From Thermococcales archaeon 44_46 (GTDB lineage: Archaea > Methanobacteriota_B > Thermococci > Thermococcales > Thermococcaceae), in the NCBI GenBank assembly GCA_001507935.1, contig LGET01000083.1, positions 1 to 7,015 on the forward strand: DNA of 7,015 nt, given 5' to 3'. This document shows, in pieces, positions 6,999 through 7,015 of this stretch. Position numbers and translations under genes: made by a program. Position 1 is the stretch's first letter. Every line of letters begins with the position of its first letter. The notes beneath the pieces were generated by a model, which saw only the letters and a list, made by a program, of their open reading frames with translations, was not told the origin of the DNA and did no database searches.

Positions 6999-7015
6999 AT
7001 GAACGCAGTTCAACT
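6999..7015 (+). CDS. Start of an unidentified gene, cut by the window edge
   Basis: Only the first codons (M-N-A-V-Q and part of the next) are present, far too few to name the product. The ATG at 6999 is chosen because GGTGAT (6989-6994) precedes it by 4 bases, the same layout as at the carbonic anhydrase gene; an in-frame ATG at 6993 lies on the ribosome binding site. A promoter stands at the expected distance. Confidence 0.5.

Overview
The window is chromosomal DNA of a hyperthermophilic euryarchaeon of the order Thermococcales, most likely Thermococcus or a close relative. The evidence is an archaeal-type EF-2 with a diphthamide loop, a Hjc Holliday junction resolvase, a TET-type M42 aminopeptidase of the Pyrococcus PhTET3 kind, archaeal BRE/TATA promoters, GGTGAT/GGAGG ribosome binding sites and oligo-T terminators. 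It reads as ordinary core genome. I see no insertion sequence, CRISPR array, tRNA, rRNA or phage gene.

Left part (about 1-3105, minus strand): hjc is followed, with a short overlap, by a gene for a secreted and membrane-anchored multidomain beta-sandwich protein of unknown function. A T-rich terminator follows, and then a separate promoter drives the TET aminopeptidase gene, which runs to the left edge. The 74-base gap between hjc (minus) and the gamma-class carbonic anhydrase gene (plus) has one central TATA-like element that may serve both directions.

Right part (about 3180-7015, plus strand): the gamma-carbonic-anhydrase-like gene and uppS are separated by 6 bases and look like one operon. 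uppS encodes the cis-prenyltransferase that makes the long polyprenyl diphosphate carrier. EF-2 follows with its own strong promoter, then a 24-base pure pyrimidine run and T tract as terminator, then an AT-rich spacer with a promoter for a gene of which only the first codons are present.

Functionally these are housekeeping jobs: recombination/repair (Hjc), translation (EF-2), peptide turnover (TET), lipid carrier synthesis (UppS), and a zinc left-handed beta-helix enzyme. One inferred link is that UppS makes the precursor of the lipid carrier for N-glycosylation, and the membrane protein has seven N-x-S/T sequons, all on the predicted outer side. The points most worth a second look are the uncharacterised membrane protein coupled to hjc, its unusual tail after the membrane segment, the shared divergent promoter, and an inverted repeat that lies in both a terminator and a promoter. 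I found no convincing undescribed multi-gene system.
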